Shown in pieces: positions 29,248 through 38,542 of a stretch of DNA of 64,000 bases (positions are counted from its first letter, which is position 1; every line of letters starts with the position of its first letter). The DNA comes from Muriicola soli (lineage in GTDB: Bacteria; Bacteroidota; Bacteroidia; Flavobacteriales; Flavobacteriaceae), in the NCBI RefSeq assembly GCF_004139715.1, contig NZ_CP035544.1, forward strand, positions 2,483,501-2,547,500. The letters are read 5' to 3'. A program made the translations under genes and the position numbers. The notes beneath the pieces were generated by a model. The model was given only the letters and a program-made list of their open reading frames with translations. It was not told where the DNA came from and made no database searches.

Positions 29248-29969
29248 CTACTGAATGATAAAATTAATTGGAATACTATAAGGTACGGAAACAGCTTTAC
29301 CTCGTTGACTCCCCGGTGTCATTCGCGGAAGTGATGCCACAATACGATGCGCTTCTTTTTCCAGGTTTTTATCAGGGCCCCTCATCCTGATACTACCAAT
29401 ATTACCTTTAGAATCAATCACAAATTGAATAAATACTCTCCCCTGTATCCCCAATTCAAGAGCTGCCGGAGGATAGGTAAATTCTTTGATGATATGTTCC
29501 TGGATCTTCTCCTGAAAGCATAACTTTCGCTCTTCGTTGTTTTTTGCGGATTCACATCCAGGAAATACCGGAACATTCTCAATGATTGCGAAGGGTACCG
29601 TAATTTCCTCCTCTTCTTCCCCAACTTCAACATCGTCCACTTCAATCACTTCATCAACCACAGCATCCTGACTTGTTTCAGTACTTTCTATAATTGTCTC
29701 TTCTATTTCCTCAGTATCTTCTACTACTTCAATTACTTCAGGCGCAGCAGGAGGCGGAGGTGGAGGGGGTGTTTTGATCATCTCCGTTACTGGAGCATCT
29801 TCTTTTAGATCATCGACGGCCTGAACCAGATCCAGAACCACCTCATCTTTTGGATACGTTTTATACTCTAAAGCACGCCACGTTAAGAATAATACTATAG
29901 TTAGACCTATGACAAAGTACAGGCTACTATTTCTATTTAAATCGGCTTTTGGGTTTTTTTGATTTGCAT
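29248..29969 (-). CDS. TonB-family energy transducer; 5' end broken by one missing base
   Basis: The continuous frame covers a Pro-rich (seven prolines) and Glu-rich periplasmic linker and a TonB C-terminal domain (YPPAALELGIQGRVFIQFVI ... YSIPINFIIQ). Upstream in the same frame the code continues into NPKADLNRNSSLYFVIG and a membrane helix, the usual start of flavobacterial TonB, but no start codon precedes it. An ATG at 29969 is in another frame: if the A7 run (T7 on the + strand, 29954-29960) had eight bases, it would give MQIKKNPKADLNRNSS and a 240-residue TonB. As read, only a GTG at 29841 after the membrane anchor is available, which would make no functional protein. A homopolymer error is the likely cause. 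TonB powers receptors such as SusC. Confidence 0.9.
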
Positions 29970-30070
29970 GACAATTGTTTTAATACCCTTAAATTAGCAA
30001 CCGTACCATATTATTACTATGACATTTGTCAGTTTTAGACCATATCCTTCTGAATACCAGTGAAGTCAAT

Positions 30071-30101
30071 AAAAAAAGCCCGCTTTTCAGCAGGCCTTTT
30101 T
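30071..30101 (-). terminator. Terminator after the doxX / oxidoreductase pair
   Basis: On the minus strand a 6-bp GC-rich stem with one mismatch (GCCTGC / GCGGGC, loop TGAAAA) is followed by seven T residues. It lies about 30 nt after the oxidoreductase stop. The plus strand also has a T5 tail, but no plus-strand gene ends here. Confidence 0.6.
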
Positions 30102-30129
30102 CTCAAGTCCGAATTAAAACTCGCTATTT

Positions 30130-31713
30130 TCAGACGCTGGAAAGCAATATCTCGTCAAAGTTTATTCCTTCAATGGGTACTATTCGTTCTTCTTGGTGGT
30201 CCCATTCAATTCTCCTGCCCAATTTATAGGCCAGGCCTGTCATGTGGGCGGTAATCGCCTCATCAAAACCTTCTTTTATTCCACAGCTCAGTGTACCCCC
30301 ATTGCGAATGGCACTAAGCCATTCCCGCAGGTGTAAATAGGTAGAATTCACACGAACTCCGTCAATATATGTCCACATCAGGCCTTTATCCGCGAAATAC
30401 TGAGAAGTGGCCGATGAGACTGCATCTGGCACATTTGCTCCGGGATTGTAATGATATATGGGAACATTGGGTTTCATTTTACCCTCTTCGATCATTTCGG
30501 CATATTTTGTGGACCCTCCATCAGGCCAGATGGTAAGATTGTTCCCCAGTTCCATCGAGGCGTCATGCCCCATAAGAATAGTTGGTCTATTGAATCCATT
30601 ACCTAAAGTGGCATTATAGGTGAAGGTCATTCCTTTTTCCTTCCCCTTTACTTGGGTACTCCCCGTACTGAAATCAGGAAAATCCATATTTACCTGAAGG
30701 ACGTCGGGAACATTACGCCCGTCATTGTGCGTGTAAATACCGCCTGAGGCAGTGATGTATTTAGGAATCCCCATATTCAATACACAATTCAGACGATCAT
30801 AGTCGTGGGTAAGTAAATCCCCTGAAAGACCGGACCCATAAGCCCACCATTTGCGCCACCTGAAAAAGTGATTTTTGTTGAAAGGAATTTTGGGGGCACT
30901 TCCCAAAAACAAATCCCAATCGATGGTTTGCTCACTGGCCTTTTCGTGAATGTCATAATTCCATGCTCCGTTATCATCATTTCTGTTGGTAAATGTCTGT
31001 ACTACCGAAACATGTCCAAGCACCTTTTTATCGATAATATCACTGGCCGTCTTAAAACTTAAGGTTTGCCTGTGTTGATGACCTACCATCAAATGAGCTT
31101 TTGAGTTTTTCGCTGCTTCCCTGAGACTATAGGTCTCTTCAACGGTATGAGTCATTGGCTTTTCAACGTAGGCGTGTACTCCATTATTAAGAGCTTCAAT
31201 AGCCATGGGAGCATGCCAGTGATCCGGGGTGGCTATAATAACAGCATCAACCTCTCCACTTCTGATCATTTCCTGATGTGTGCTAAATCGTTTAACCTTA
31301 TTTTCAGGAGTTGAAAATGAAGCAATTACATTTTCTGCACGTACGTCAAAGATGTCGCAAACTCCAGTGATTTTCAGGTTTAATTTTTCCTGGTCAAGAA
31401 ATTCCCTAAGCTGCGTATTGCCGTTGAGTCTTTCCTCCTCTTTCATCTGTTCTATCCACTCTTTGGTAGCAAAGCCCAGAGCCCTGCATAATTGTTCTCC
31501 CCGGATACCAAATCCGATAATCCCTATGCGTATTGGCTCACCCCCAATTTCGGGTAGTGCCGATGGCAATGATGGTTCAATTTGCAGCTGTTCAAGGATT
31601 TCAGAACGATCCTTACTTTTTATCAAGGCGTTTGCTGTTCCAGCCCACCATACGGTTCCGAGGATTGGTAATCCACCGAGTCCTTTTAAGATGTCGCGTC
31701 TTGTCCATTTCAT
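30130..31713 (-). CDS. Gfo/Idh/MocA-family oxidoreductase, Tat-exported
   Basis: A 527-residue NAD(P)-dependent oxidoreductase of the Gfo/Idh/MocA family, which acts on sugars, inositols and related polyols. The Rossmann motif reads IGIIGFGIRG, and VEKPMTHTVEE is the typical EKP region. The N-terminus MKWTRRDILKGLGG is a twin-arginine export signal, so the folded cofactor-loaded enzyme should work in the periplasm. The ATG at 31713 overlaps the stop of the doxX gene in an ATGA; an in-frame start 90 nt upstream would hide the Tat signal and is rejected. The substrate is unknown. Confidence 0.9.
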   Translation of the reverse strand: MKWTRRDILKGLGGLPILGTVWWAGTANALIKSKDRSEILEQLQIEPSLPSALPEIGGEPIRIGIIGFGIRGEQLCRALGFATKEWIEQMKEEERLNGNTQLREFLDQEKLNLKITGVCDIFDVRAENVIASFSTPENKVKRFSTHQEMIRSGEVDAVIIATPDHWHAPMAIEALNNGVHAYVEKPMTHTVEETYSLREAAKNSKAHLMVGHQHRQTLSFKTASDIIDKKVLGHVSVVQTFTNRNDDNGAWNYDIHEKASEQTIDWDLFLGSAPKIPFNKNHFFRWRKWWAYGSGLSGDLLTHDYDRLNCVLNMGIPKYITASGGIYTHNDGRNVPDVLQVNMDFPDFSTGSTQVKGKEKGMTFTYNATLGNGFNRPTILMGHDASMELGNNLTIWPDGGSTKYAEMIEEGKMKPNVPIYHYNPGANVPDAVSSATSQYFADKGLMWTYIDGVRVNSTYLHLREWLSAIRNGGTLSCGIKEGFDEAITAHMTGLAYKLGRRIEWDHQEERIVPIEGINFDEILLSSV

Positions 31714-32204
31714 GATTGAGGTGTTTTTATCGTTTCTGATTCTTTCTTCAGGAGAAAATTTAATCCAAAGTAAGATCCCGTAGGAATCTGAACTAAGATC
31801 CACAGCGCTGCTATTTCAATCAAATTCTTATTGACAAACCAATAGCTGCCTTCCACATTTTGTTGTTCCAGCCAAGGAAAGGGAGGATGGGCAAAATAAT
31901 ACAAAGCGAGTAGTCCCATACCCGCAATTGCCCCCCATTTTTCAAAAATGCCGAGTATTAAGGTAACTCCAACAAAAATGAGAACCAAGGTATTGAGGGT
32001 ATCTACAGGGCCCATCGTTGCTTCATTGGTAAGTGCAATAAATACAGATTTAAAGGGGCCCTGTGCAGTAGCGAGGTATCCGAAAGAAGTCCAGTCTGGA
32101 TTAAAGAGCTTTATGACCCCTTCATACAGAAAGTGCCACCCAATAAGGATACGTAAAAGAACCACGCTTTTTAGGAGCGATTCTCTTTTAAGAATATCGG
32201 TCAT
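31710..32204 (-). CDS. DoxX-family membrane protein
   Basis: A 164-residue protein with four hydrophobic segments and the DoxX pattern LRILIGWHFLYEGVIKL near the N-terminus. Members are small membrane proteins sometimes linked with quinone-dependent oxidoreductases. Its stop overlaps the oxidoreductase start by 4 nt, so the two are coupled; DoxX may link the periplasmic oxidoreductase to the membrane, which is my inference from the pairing. About 170 nt without a gene precede it. Confidence 0.85.
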   Translation of the reverse strand: MTDILKRESLLKSVVLLRILIGWHFLYEGVIKLFNPDWTSFGYLATAQGPFKSVFIALTNEATMGPVDTLNTLVLIFVGVTLILGIFEKWGAIAGMGLLALYYFAHPPFPWLEQQNVEGSYWFVNKNLIEIAALWILVQIPTGSYFGLNFLLKKESETIKTPQS

Positions 32205-32372
32205 AAGTTATTTTTTAATTTTCAAATTAATAATGTGGTCTGGGTGTAATATTTAATGTCACTTTGTAAAAGGTTCAAAACTAGAAATTAAGCAAAAGAT
32301 GAACTATGATTTATGTCAGGTTTGAATTCTTATAAACCTTGATCTTATCAGGCTATTACCCTCTTGCTTTAT

Positions 32373-33635
32373 TCAAGTTCGTCCTGCCAGAATATTCATA
32401 GCTTTAATAAATTCATCCAACTCATCCGTGGTGGTATAAACGTTGGGTGTTATTCGGCAGCCCTGAACATTGTTTTGATCAATAGCCACGGTAAATATTT
32501 TAAACTCATCCAGTAGTGTTTTAGCCAATTCTGAAGGCCTCATATTTCGGATCCCAACGTTGGCTATCCCACAACTCCTATGCTTCTCAACCGGAGTATT
32601 AATTACGATGTTTTTGTTTTCCCTGAGAGTATCACTCCAATAGCGCTGAAGGTATCTCAACCGATTCTCCTTTCGTTCTAAACCAATGAGGTCAAGGTAA
32701 TCCAAGGCGTCATTAATAGTGAGGTCCGTATGCACCGGATGGGTGCCGATATGGTTAAGTCGACTTATATCATCAGGTTCTCTGTGATGTTCTGCCAGGA
32801 GCGGCCATATCTTGGAAATATTCTGCCTGGCAACAAATAATATCCCTGCCCCTAGCGGGGTACTCATCCATTTGTGCAGACTTGAACCGTAGTAATCGCA
32901 ATGGAGTTCTTTTATATTAACTTCGATGTGACCCACGCAATGGGCCCCATCAACCATGACTTCCACCCCATGGCTATGGGCCATGTCACAGATTTTTCTC
33001 ACTGGAAGGATCTGCCCGGTAATATTTACCATGTGGCAGATCATCATCAATTTTGTTTTTGGCCCTATCTGAGATTCATACAAAGACACAATTTCCTCAT
33101 CAGAACCCGGATGGTTCGGTAATGAAATCGTTTTGGTTACCACACCGTATCTCTTAGAAATGAGTTTAAAATGCTCCCGCATTGCACCGTAATCCTGCAC
33201 CGCAAAAACAGCCTCGTCACCTTTTTCCCATGGATATCCTCCGATGATCAAATCCAGGGATTCAGTAGTATTCCTGGTGATAATTAATTCGTCATCCTCA
33301 CAACCTACCAATCTTGCAAGGCGGTTGGCTATCCTCTTTTTATTATCCCATTGAACAGTTCGCATATAATGTGAGCCTTCGTAATTCACTTGTTCAACAT
33401 GCTTGTGGAATTTCTGAATCGTGGGAATGGGAGCAATATTGTAGTATCCGTTTTCCAGGTTGATGTAATCCGGCTTTAGAGCGTAATCGACCCTGATTCG
33501 CTGCCAAAATTCATCGTCGTCATCGAGTGCGTATGTCCCGCGTTTTTGTGAATTTGAGGCCTTCAGGGATAAGGGAAGAAAGGGGGTAATTAGGGCAGCC
33601 TGTCCCATTTTCTGTAAAAAAGATCTTTTATCCAT
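32373..33635 (-). CDS. Class V aminotransferase (isopenicillin-N epimerase-like), probably exported
   Basis: A 420-residue PLP enzyme of the class V aminotransferase/cysteine desulfurase fold. The PLP lysine is in SSLHKWM (about residue 260), and DGAHCVG (about 235) holds the Asp that contacts the PLP ring. The N-terminus MDKRSFLQKMGQAALI is a Tat-like signal with Lys-Arg in place of Arg-Arg, followed by a hydrophobic stretch and AxA-like site, so export of the folded enzyme is likely but not certain. Relatives include isopenicillin-N epimerase. It is divergent from the GntP/RidA/D-threonine-aldolase-like/dipeptidase genes with 30 nt between the start codons, which suggests shared control. 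Confidence 0.88.
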   Translation of the reverse strand: MDKRSFLQKMGQAALITPFLPLSLKASNSQKRGTYALDDDDEFWQRIRVDYALKPDYINLENGYYNIAPIPTIQKFHKHVEQVNYEGSHYMRTVQWDNKKRIANRLARLVGCEDDELIITRNTTESLDLIIGGYPWEKGDEAVFAVQDYGAMREHFKLISKRYGVVTKTISLPNHPGSDEEIVSLYESQIGPKTKLMMICHMVNITGQILPVRKICDMAHSHGVEVMVDGAHCVGHIEVNIKELHCDYYGSSLHKWMSTPLGAGILFVARQNISKIWPLLAEHHREPDDISRLNHIGTHPVHTDLTINDALDYLDLIGLERKENRLRYLQRYWSDTLRENKNIVINTPVEKHRSCGIANVGIRNMRPSELAKTLLDEFKIFTVAIDQNNVQGCRITPNVYTTTDELDEFIKAMNILAGRT

Positions 33636-33665
33636 CTCTGTCAGATTGTTCTACAAGATAAATAA

Positions 33666-35054
33666 ATGATCGCTTTTAGTTCTATTCAAAATGGTATATT
33701 TAACACTTTAACGAAGCCGGGAACTCCTGATAGATTTATGCCTTTATTGATAGTCATTGTCGGTATTTTCATTCTTTTCCTCCTCATTGCCCGGTGGAAA
33801 CTAAATCCTTTTATCACCTTTATTCTCGTATCTCTTTTTGTAGGTATTGCCGAAGGGATGGACCTGGAAACCGTCATCAACTCCATAGAACAGGGAATTG
33901 GGAACACCTTGGGCTTTCTGGTTATGATCCTGGGGTTTGGTGCAATGTTGGGCAAATTAGTGGCCGATAGCGGTGCTGCCCAGCGTATCACTTCCAAATT
34001 GATCGAAAAATTTGGTAAAACTAACATACAGTGGGCTCTGGTTCTTACCGGTTTTATCGTTGGTATTCCTCTGTTTTATTCGGTGGGTTTTGTTATTCTT
34101 GTGCCCTTGGTTTTTACTGTAGCTGCCAGGACCGGACTTCCGCTACTCTATGTTGGATTGCCCATGCTGGCATCTCTATCTGTTACCCACGGGTATCTTC
34201 CGCCACATCCGGCTCCAACTGCGATTACGGTAATGTTTGATGCAGATATGGGCAAGACGCTTATTTATGGCATCATTGTGGCCATACCTGCTATCGTAAT
34301 TGCAGGGCCTTTTTTCTCACGTACCTTGAAAAATATACATGCCTCACCCTTAAAGGAATTTGTCAATCCCAAAATTCTGAGTGATGATGAAATGCCTGGA
34401 ATGGGGATTAGTGTCTTAACAGCTCTGTTACCCATTCTCCTGATTGGTTTAGCCACTATCGCCGATTTGTTGATCGTTCAGGATTTTGTTTTGAAAAAAA
34501 TAATACTCTTTTTAGGGAATCCGGTAATCGCAATGCTCATTTCTGTTTTGGTAGCTATATATACCCTTGGGTTGGCAAGAGGAAAAAAAATGAAGGAAGT
34601 AATGGATTCCGTAGGCAGCTCTATCTCGGGCATAACTATGGTATTATTAATCATAGCAGGGGCAGGAGCACTGAAACAAGTTCTGATTGATAGCGGGGTT
34701 AGTCAATATATCGCCGATTTGCTCCAGGGGTCTTCCCTTTCTCCCTTGTTCCTCGCTTGGTTAATAGCCACAGTGATCAGGGTCTCAGTAGGCTCGGCAA
34801 CGGTTGCCGGACTCACAGCTGCGGGCATTGTGATGCCTATGATTGAAACTACCGGTGTAAGTCCTGAATTGATGGTCCTGGCTATTGGTTCAGGTAGCCT
34901 GATGCTTTCCCATGTAAACGACAGCGGATTTTGGTTGTTTAAAGAATACTTTAATCTGTCTGTGAAAGATACATTAAAAAGCTGGACACTTATGGAAACT
35001 ACCGTAGGAGTAGTTGGCCTTTTTGGGGTCTTAATCCTTAATCAATTTATATAA
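33666..35054 (+). CDS. GntP-family permease
   Basis: A 462-residue integral membrane protein with about 12 hydrophobic segments and the GntP signatures GFGAMLGKLVADSG, HPAPTAI (after THGYLPP) and GSGSLMLSHVNDSGFW. GntP transporters import gluconate and other hydroxy acids; DsdX of this family imports D-serine. The next genes code for RidA, a D-threonine-aldolase-like enzyme and a dipeptidase, with gaps of 6, 11 and 9 nt, so a D-amino acid such as D-serine or D-threonine is a reasonable substrate by context. Confidence 0.92.
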   Translation: MIAFSSIQNGIFNTLTKPGTPDRFMPLLIVIVGIFILFLLIARWKLNPFITFILVSLFVGIAEGMDLETVINSIEQGIGNTLGFLVMILGFGAMLGKLVADSGAAQRITSKLIEKFGKTNIQWALVLTGFIVGIPLFYSVGFVILVPLVFTVAARTGLPLLYVGLPMLASLSVTHGYLPPHPAPTAITVMFDADMGKTLIYGIIVAIPAIVIAGPFFSRTLKNIHASPLKEFVNPKILSDDEMPGMGISVLTALLPILLIGLATIADLLIVQDFVLKKIILFLGNPVIAMLISVLVAIYTLGLARGKKMKEVMDSVGSSISGITMVLLIIAGAGALKQVLIDSGVSQYIADLLQGSSLSPLFLAWLIATVIRVSVGSATVAGLTAAGIVMPMIETTGVSPELMVLAIGSGSLMLSHVNDSGFWLFKEYFNLSVKDTLKSWTLMETTVGVVGLFGVLILNQFI

Positions 35055-35060
35055 TAAACT

Positions 35061-35525
35061 ATGAGCATTTCACCATCAAAACGAATAAGCGAGCTCGGGC
35101 TTGTTTTACCCCCCGCTCCACCTCCGGCCGGACTTTATAAACCGGTTCTTTTAGTTGACGGTTTCCTGTATATTTCGGGGCAGGGACCTATGAAGGTAGA
35201 CGGCACCTACATTACAGGCAAAGTTGGAGATACCCTCTCGCTTGGAGAGGCGAAACTTGCAGCAGAACAGGTAGGACTTACAATGCTCGCAACAATTACT
35301 ACCCATTTTGGAGATATCGATCGAATTAAACGGCTGGTAAAGACATTGGGAATGGTAAATTCCACTCCCGAATTTGACCAACACCCTCTTGTTATTAATG
35401 GGTTTAGTGAGCTGATGGCAGATATCTTCGGGACTGAAAACGGAGTGGGCGTTAGGAGTGCCGTAGGTATGACTCTTCCCGGACAGGTAGCCGTTGAGAT
35501 CGAAGCCATGTTCCAACTTCATTAA
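35061..35525 (+). CDS. RidA-family (YjgF/YER057c/UK114) protein
   Basis: A 154-residue RidA-like protein, a little longer than the usual 125-130 residues. The region VRSAVGMTLPGQVAVEIEA carries the conserved Arg that binds the carboxylate of imines. RidA proteins hydrolyse reactive enamine/imine intermediates made by PLP enzymes from serine and threonine. It lies in an operon with a D-threonine-aldolase-like PLP enzyme, where removing such intermediates would be useful. Confidence 0.9.
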   Translation: MSISPSKRISELGLVLPPAPPPAGLYKPVLLVDGFLYISGQGPMKVDGTYITGKVGDTLSLGEAKLAAEQVGLTMLATITTHFGDIDRIKRLVKTLGMVNSTPEFDQHPLVINGFSELMADIFGTENGVGVRSAVGMTLPGQVAVEIEAMFQLH

Positions 35526-35536
35526 GGACAAGAAGT

Positions 35537-36649
35537 ATGATAACCAAAGCCTGGTACAGAATCGACGAGGAAGAACAGGTATTTTCACCGAATCTGTTGA
35601 TATACCCCTCCAGAATTGAACAAAATATTCAGACCATGGTCAACATGGTGGGAGATCCGAGCAAACTTCGGCCGCATATTAAAACACATAAAATGGCTGA
35701 GGTGATTCAATTGCAAATCAAATATGGCATTACCAAATTTAAATGTGCTACCATAGCCGAAGCAGAACTTCTAGGTCTGCAGAATGCAGCAGATGTGCTC
35801 TTGGCCATGCAGCCGGTAGGGCCTAATATTTTAAGGTTTTATACCCTTATTTCGAAATTTCCTCAAACCAAGTTTTCTACCCTTGTGGATAATGAAGATA
35901 GCCTGAATGAGATTGAAAAAGTGGCAAAGGAACGGCGCTCTAAGGCTTCCCTATACCTGGATCTAAATGTAGGCATGGATCGTACCGGAGTAAAGCCTGG
36001 AAAAAAGGCCGCAGAGATTTTTAGAAAATTAGCGGATAGCAAATTTTTAGAGGCAGCCGGACTGCATGTTTATGACGGGCATATCAGACATCCCAAGATC
36101 GAAGATAGGGAGAGAGAATGCGATGCCGCCTTTAAAAAAGTGCTGGATTTTAAACATCACTTAGAAACGGAGGGATACCCCGTTCCCGAAATCATCGCAG
36201 GGGGTTCCCCTACATTTCCAATTCACGCGAAGAGGCAAAATGTCATCAGCAGCCCAGGAACTACGCTCTTGTGGGATGCCCGCTATGGTGGGGCTTTTAA
36301 AGACATGGACTTTATTCCGGCTGCCGTATTGATTAGTAGAGTGATTAGCAAACCTGCTCCTGATATTTTTTGTCTTGATCTCGGCCATAAAGCCGTGGCT
36401 CCTGAGATGGATTTCCCCAGAGTTCACATTTATGGCCTGGAAGATTGTGAGCAGATTAGTCAGAGTGAAGAACATCTTGTCTTGCGAAGTACTTCGAAGT
36501 CGACTGTAAAAATAGGTCAGGTTTTTTATGCTGTCCCAATACATGTCTGCCCAACGGTCGCGAAATACCCGGAAGGATTGACCGTTGAAGGGGGTAAGAT
36601 TACTGGGAAATGGAAGGTAGCCGCGAGAAATTACAGCTTAGTTATTTAA
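35537..36649 (+). CDS. D-threonine aldolase / D-serine dehydratase-like PLP enzyme
   Basis: A 370-residue fold-type III PLP enzyme. The N-terminal alanine-racemase-like barrel carries RPHIKTHK (residues 45-52), in which Lys49 should bind PLP. The C-terminal domain holds the HVCPTV metal-binding segment typical of D-threonine aldolase and eukaryotic-type D-serine dehydratase. These enzymes cleave D-threonine to glycine and acetaldehyde or dehydrate D-serine. The flanking RidA and dipeptidase genes fit a catabolic role; which D-amino acid is used cannot be told. Confidence 0.9.
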   Translation: MITKAWYRIDEEEQVFSPNLLIYPSRIEQNIQTMVNMVGDPSKLRPHIKTHKMAEVIQLQIKYGITKFKCATIAEAELLGLQNAADVLLAMQPVGPNILRFYTLISKFPQTKFSTLVDNEDSLNEIEKVAKERRSKASLYLDLNVGMDRTGVKPGKKAAEIFRKLADSKFLEAAGLHVYDGHIRHPKIEDRERECDAAFKKVLDFKHHLETEGYPVPEIIAGGSPTFPIHAKRQNVISSPGTTLLWDARYGGAFKDMDFIPAAVLISRVISKPAPDIFCLDLGHKAVAPEMDFPRVHIYGLEDCEQISQSEEHLVLRSTSKSTVKIGQVFYAVPIHVCPTVAKYPEGLTVEGGKITGKWKVAARNYSLVI

Positions 36650-36658
36650 GAGAATCCT

Positions 36659-37732
36659 ATGTTAATTTTTGACGCACACCTAGACCTCGCCATGAATGCA
36701 GTGGAATGGAACAGAAATTTACTGTGGTCCGTTGAAGACATTCGAGAGGCAGAGCATGGGAAAAGCGATAAGCCAGACCGTGGAAAGAACACTGTTTCTC
36801 TGGATGCGATGCGAAAAGGAAATATAGGTATTTGTGTCGCTACCCAAATCGCACGGTATGTAAAAAAGACTAATCCTTTACCGGGATGGAATTCGCCGCA
36901 TCAGGCATGGGCGCATACTCAGGGCCAATTAGCCTGGTATCGCGCTATGGAGGAGATAGGCGAGATGACCCAGATCGCCAATGTAAATGAATTGAATGCT
37001 CACCTCAAATTATGGCATTCAAAATCGTCTGAAAAAAAACCCATTGGGTATATACTCAGTTTGGAAGGTGCAGATTCGATTGTTAGTATGGGTCATTTAG
37101 AGAGGGCATATGAACAGGGATTAAGGGCGGTAGGACCTGCTCATTACGGCCCCGGGACCTATGCTTTTGGGACCAATTCTGATGGTGGAATCGGGGAAAA
37201 AGGCAGGGAATTACTACGGGAGATGGAAAGATTGAATCTCATTCTCGATCTAACCCATCTGTGCGATCAGAGTTTTTGGGAAACCATGGATATGTACAAG
37301 GGTCCTCTCTGGGCCAGTCACAGCAATTGCCGGACGCTGGTTAATCACAACAGACAATTCTCTGATGAGCAAATCCTTGAATTGATCTCAAGGGAAGCCG
37401 TAATTGGAGTTGCACTGGATGCCTGGATGATGGTTCCTGATTGGGTAAAAGGTAAATCCACTCCCGAAGCCATGAAGGTGACCTTAGATACCATGGTTGA
37501 TCATATTGACCATATTTGCCAGCTTGCAGGCAATTCACTTCATGCCGGGATTGGCACTGATCTCGATGGGGGATTTGGGAAAGAACAATGCCCCAGTGAT
37601 TTGAACACCATTGCAGATCTTCAAAAAATCCCCGAATTGCTTGAAAAAAGGGGGTATTCAGAAGATGACATTCAAAATATTATGCACAGAAACTTCCTGC
37701 GATTTCTGCAAGAAGCCTGGCAACTACCTTAA
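36659..37732 (+). CDS. Membrane-dipeptidase-family (M19) peptidase
   Basis: A 357-residue zinc dipeptidase of family M19 (renal dipeptidase). Metal-site segments are DAHLDL (residues 5-10), SLEGADS (about 133), LTHLCD (about 198) and WASHSNCR (about 218). M19 enzymes accept dipeptides with a C-terminal D-residue, which agrees with the D-amino-acid enzymes upstream. No signal peptide is seen, so it is likely cytoplasmic here. It is the last gene of the operon, 9 nt after the aldolase-like gene. Confidence 0.9.
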   Translation: MLIFDAHLDLAMNAVEWNRNLLWSVEDIREAEHGKSDKPDRGKNTVSLDAMRKGNIGICVATQIARYVKKTNPLPGWNSPHQAWAHTQGQLAWYRAMEEIGEMTQIANVNELNAHLKLWHSKSSEKKPIGYILSLEGADSIVSMGHLERAYEQGLRAVGPAHYGPGTYAFGTNSDGGIGEKGRELLREMERLNLILDLTHLCDQSFWETMDMYKGPLWASHSNCRTLVNHNRQFSDEQILELISREAVIGVALDAWMMVPDWVKGKSTPEAMKVTLDTMVDHIDHICQLAGNSLHAGIGTDLDGGFGKEQCPSDLNTIADLQKIPELLEKRGYSEDDIQNIMHRNFLRFLQEAWQLP

Positions 37733-37897
37733 TTTTCTTTCCTATTAAATAGATTAGTCCGAATACCGGATCCCCAGGATGATCACTTAGAAGTATTATA
37801 TCTAAACTCCAGACCATTGCTTACTTTGGTCGATTTTAACAGGGATTTATACCCTTCTGGCAGGGTAATTGTTACCTTTATATGACATAAACTAGCG

Positions 37898-38542
37898 ATG
37901 AAAGCCGTTTTTTCACTCTTAATGCTTTTGGGGATATGCGGGATTGGTATATCACAAACTGATGTACCCAAAACACAACCTTTAAAGATCGGGCCGAAAC
38001 CCAATCTCGACATCAAGGCGAACCCCACGAATAATCGACTAAGGATGCCTTCCGTGATCGATATGGGTAAGACGCCTAATCTTAAGGACTCGCTTATGTC
38101 TAATAATATCCAGATGCTCCCCGACAGGGATTTGAGACAGGCGGGATTCGATATGAAAATCGATCCTAAAGTAGGGGAACGGGAAAAGGGAAACAGCAAA
38201 GAACACTATGGAGACATGTATCTAGGAGATGTAAAAACTTCTTCTAAATTCGTCGGAATAGTTTGTCGCGATCACGAGTATGTAGATGGGGATAGGGTGA
38301 AAATTTATGCCAATGGTGAAGTGATAGATCCTAATATCCTCCTCACTAGCAGTTTTAAAGGCGTAAATCTCACTTTAGACAAGGGTTTTAATCGGCTGGA
38401 TTTTGAAGCCCTCAACCAGGGGACCTCAGGACCAAATACTGCCCAGGTGGATGTGTATGATGATAAGGGTAAGCTTATTTACTCCAATAAGTGGTTGCTG
38501 TCCACAGGTTCAAAAGCCTCTTTGATAATCGTCCAGGATTAA
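37898..38542 (+). CDS. Secreted protein of unknown function
   Basis: A 214-residue protein with a signal peptide (cleavage likely after GISQ near residue 20). The first half is low in structure and rich in Pro, Asn and Lys. The last 95 residues (from about 117) form a compact beta-rich domain with DHEYVDGDRVKIYANGEVID and NRLDFEALNQGTSGPNTAQ, a pattern I have seen in flavobacterial secreted proteins but cannot name. About 165 nt without a gene precede it; they contain TACCTTTA at 37873, close to a -7 element. Its stop overlaps that of the convergent acylase by 4 nt. Confidence 0.75.
   Translation: MKAVFSLLMLLGICGIGISQTDVPKTQPLKIGPKPNLDIKANPTNNRLRMPSVIDMGKTPNLKDSLMSNNIQMLPDRDLRQAGFDMKIDPKVGEREKGNSKEHYGDMYLGDVKTSSKFVGIVCRDHEYVDGDRVKIYANGEVIDPNILLTSSFKGVNLTLDKGFNRLDFEALNQGTSGPNTAQVDVYDDKGKLIYSNKWLLSTGSKASLIIVQD

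Noticed and set aside
31280-31783. A 167-codon plus-strand frame opposite the Gfo/Idh/MocA oxidoreductase
   Set aside because: Ser- and Pro-rich mirror of a conserved gene without any domain.
37733-37897. Search for an RNA gene or terminator in the gap after the dipeptidase gene
   Set aside because: No tRNA-like arms, no stem with a T run; only a weak TACCTTTA element is present.
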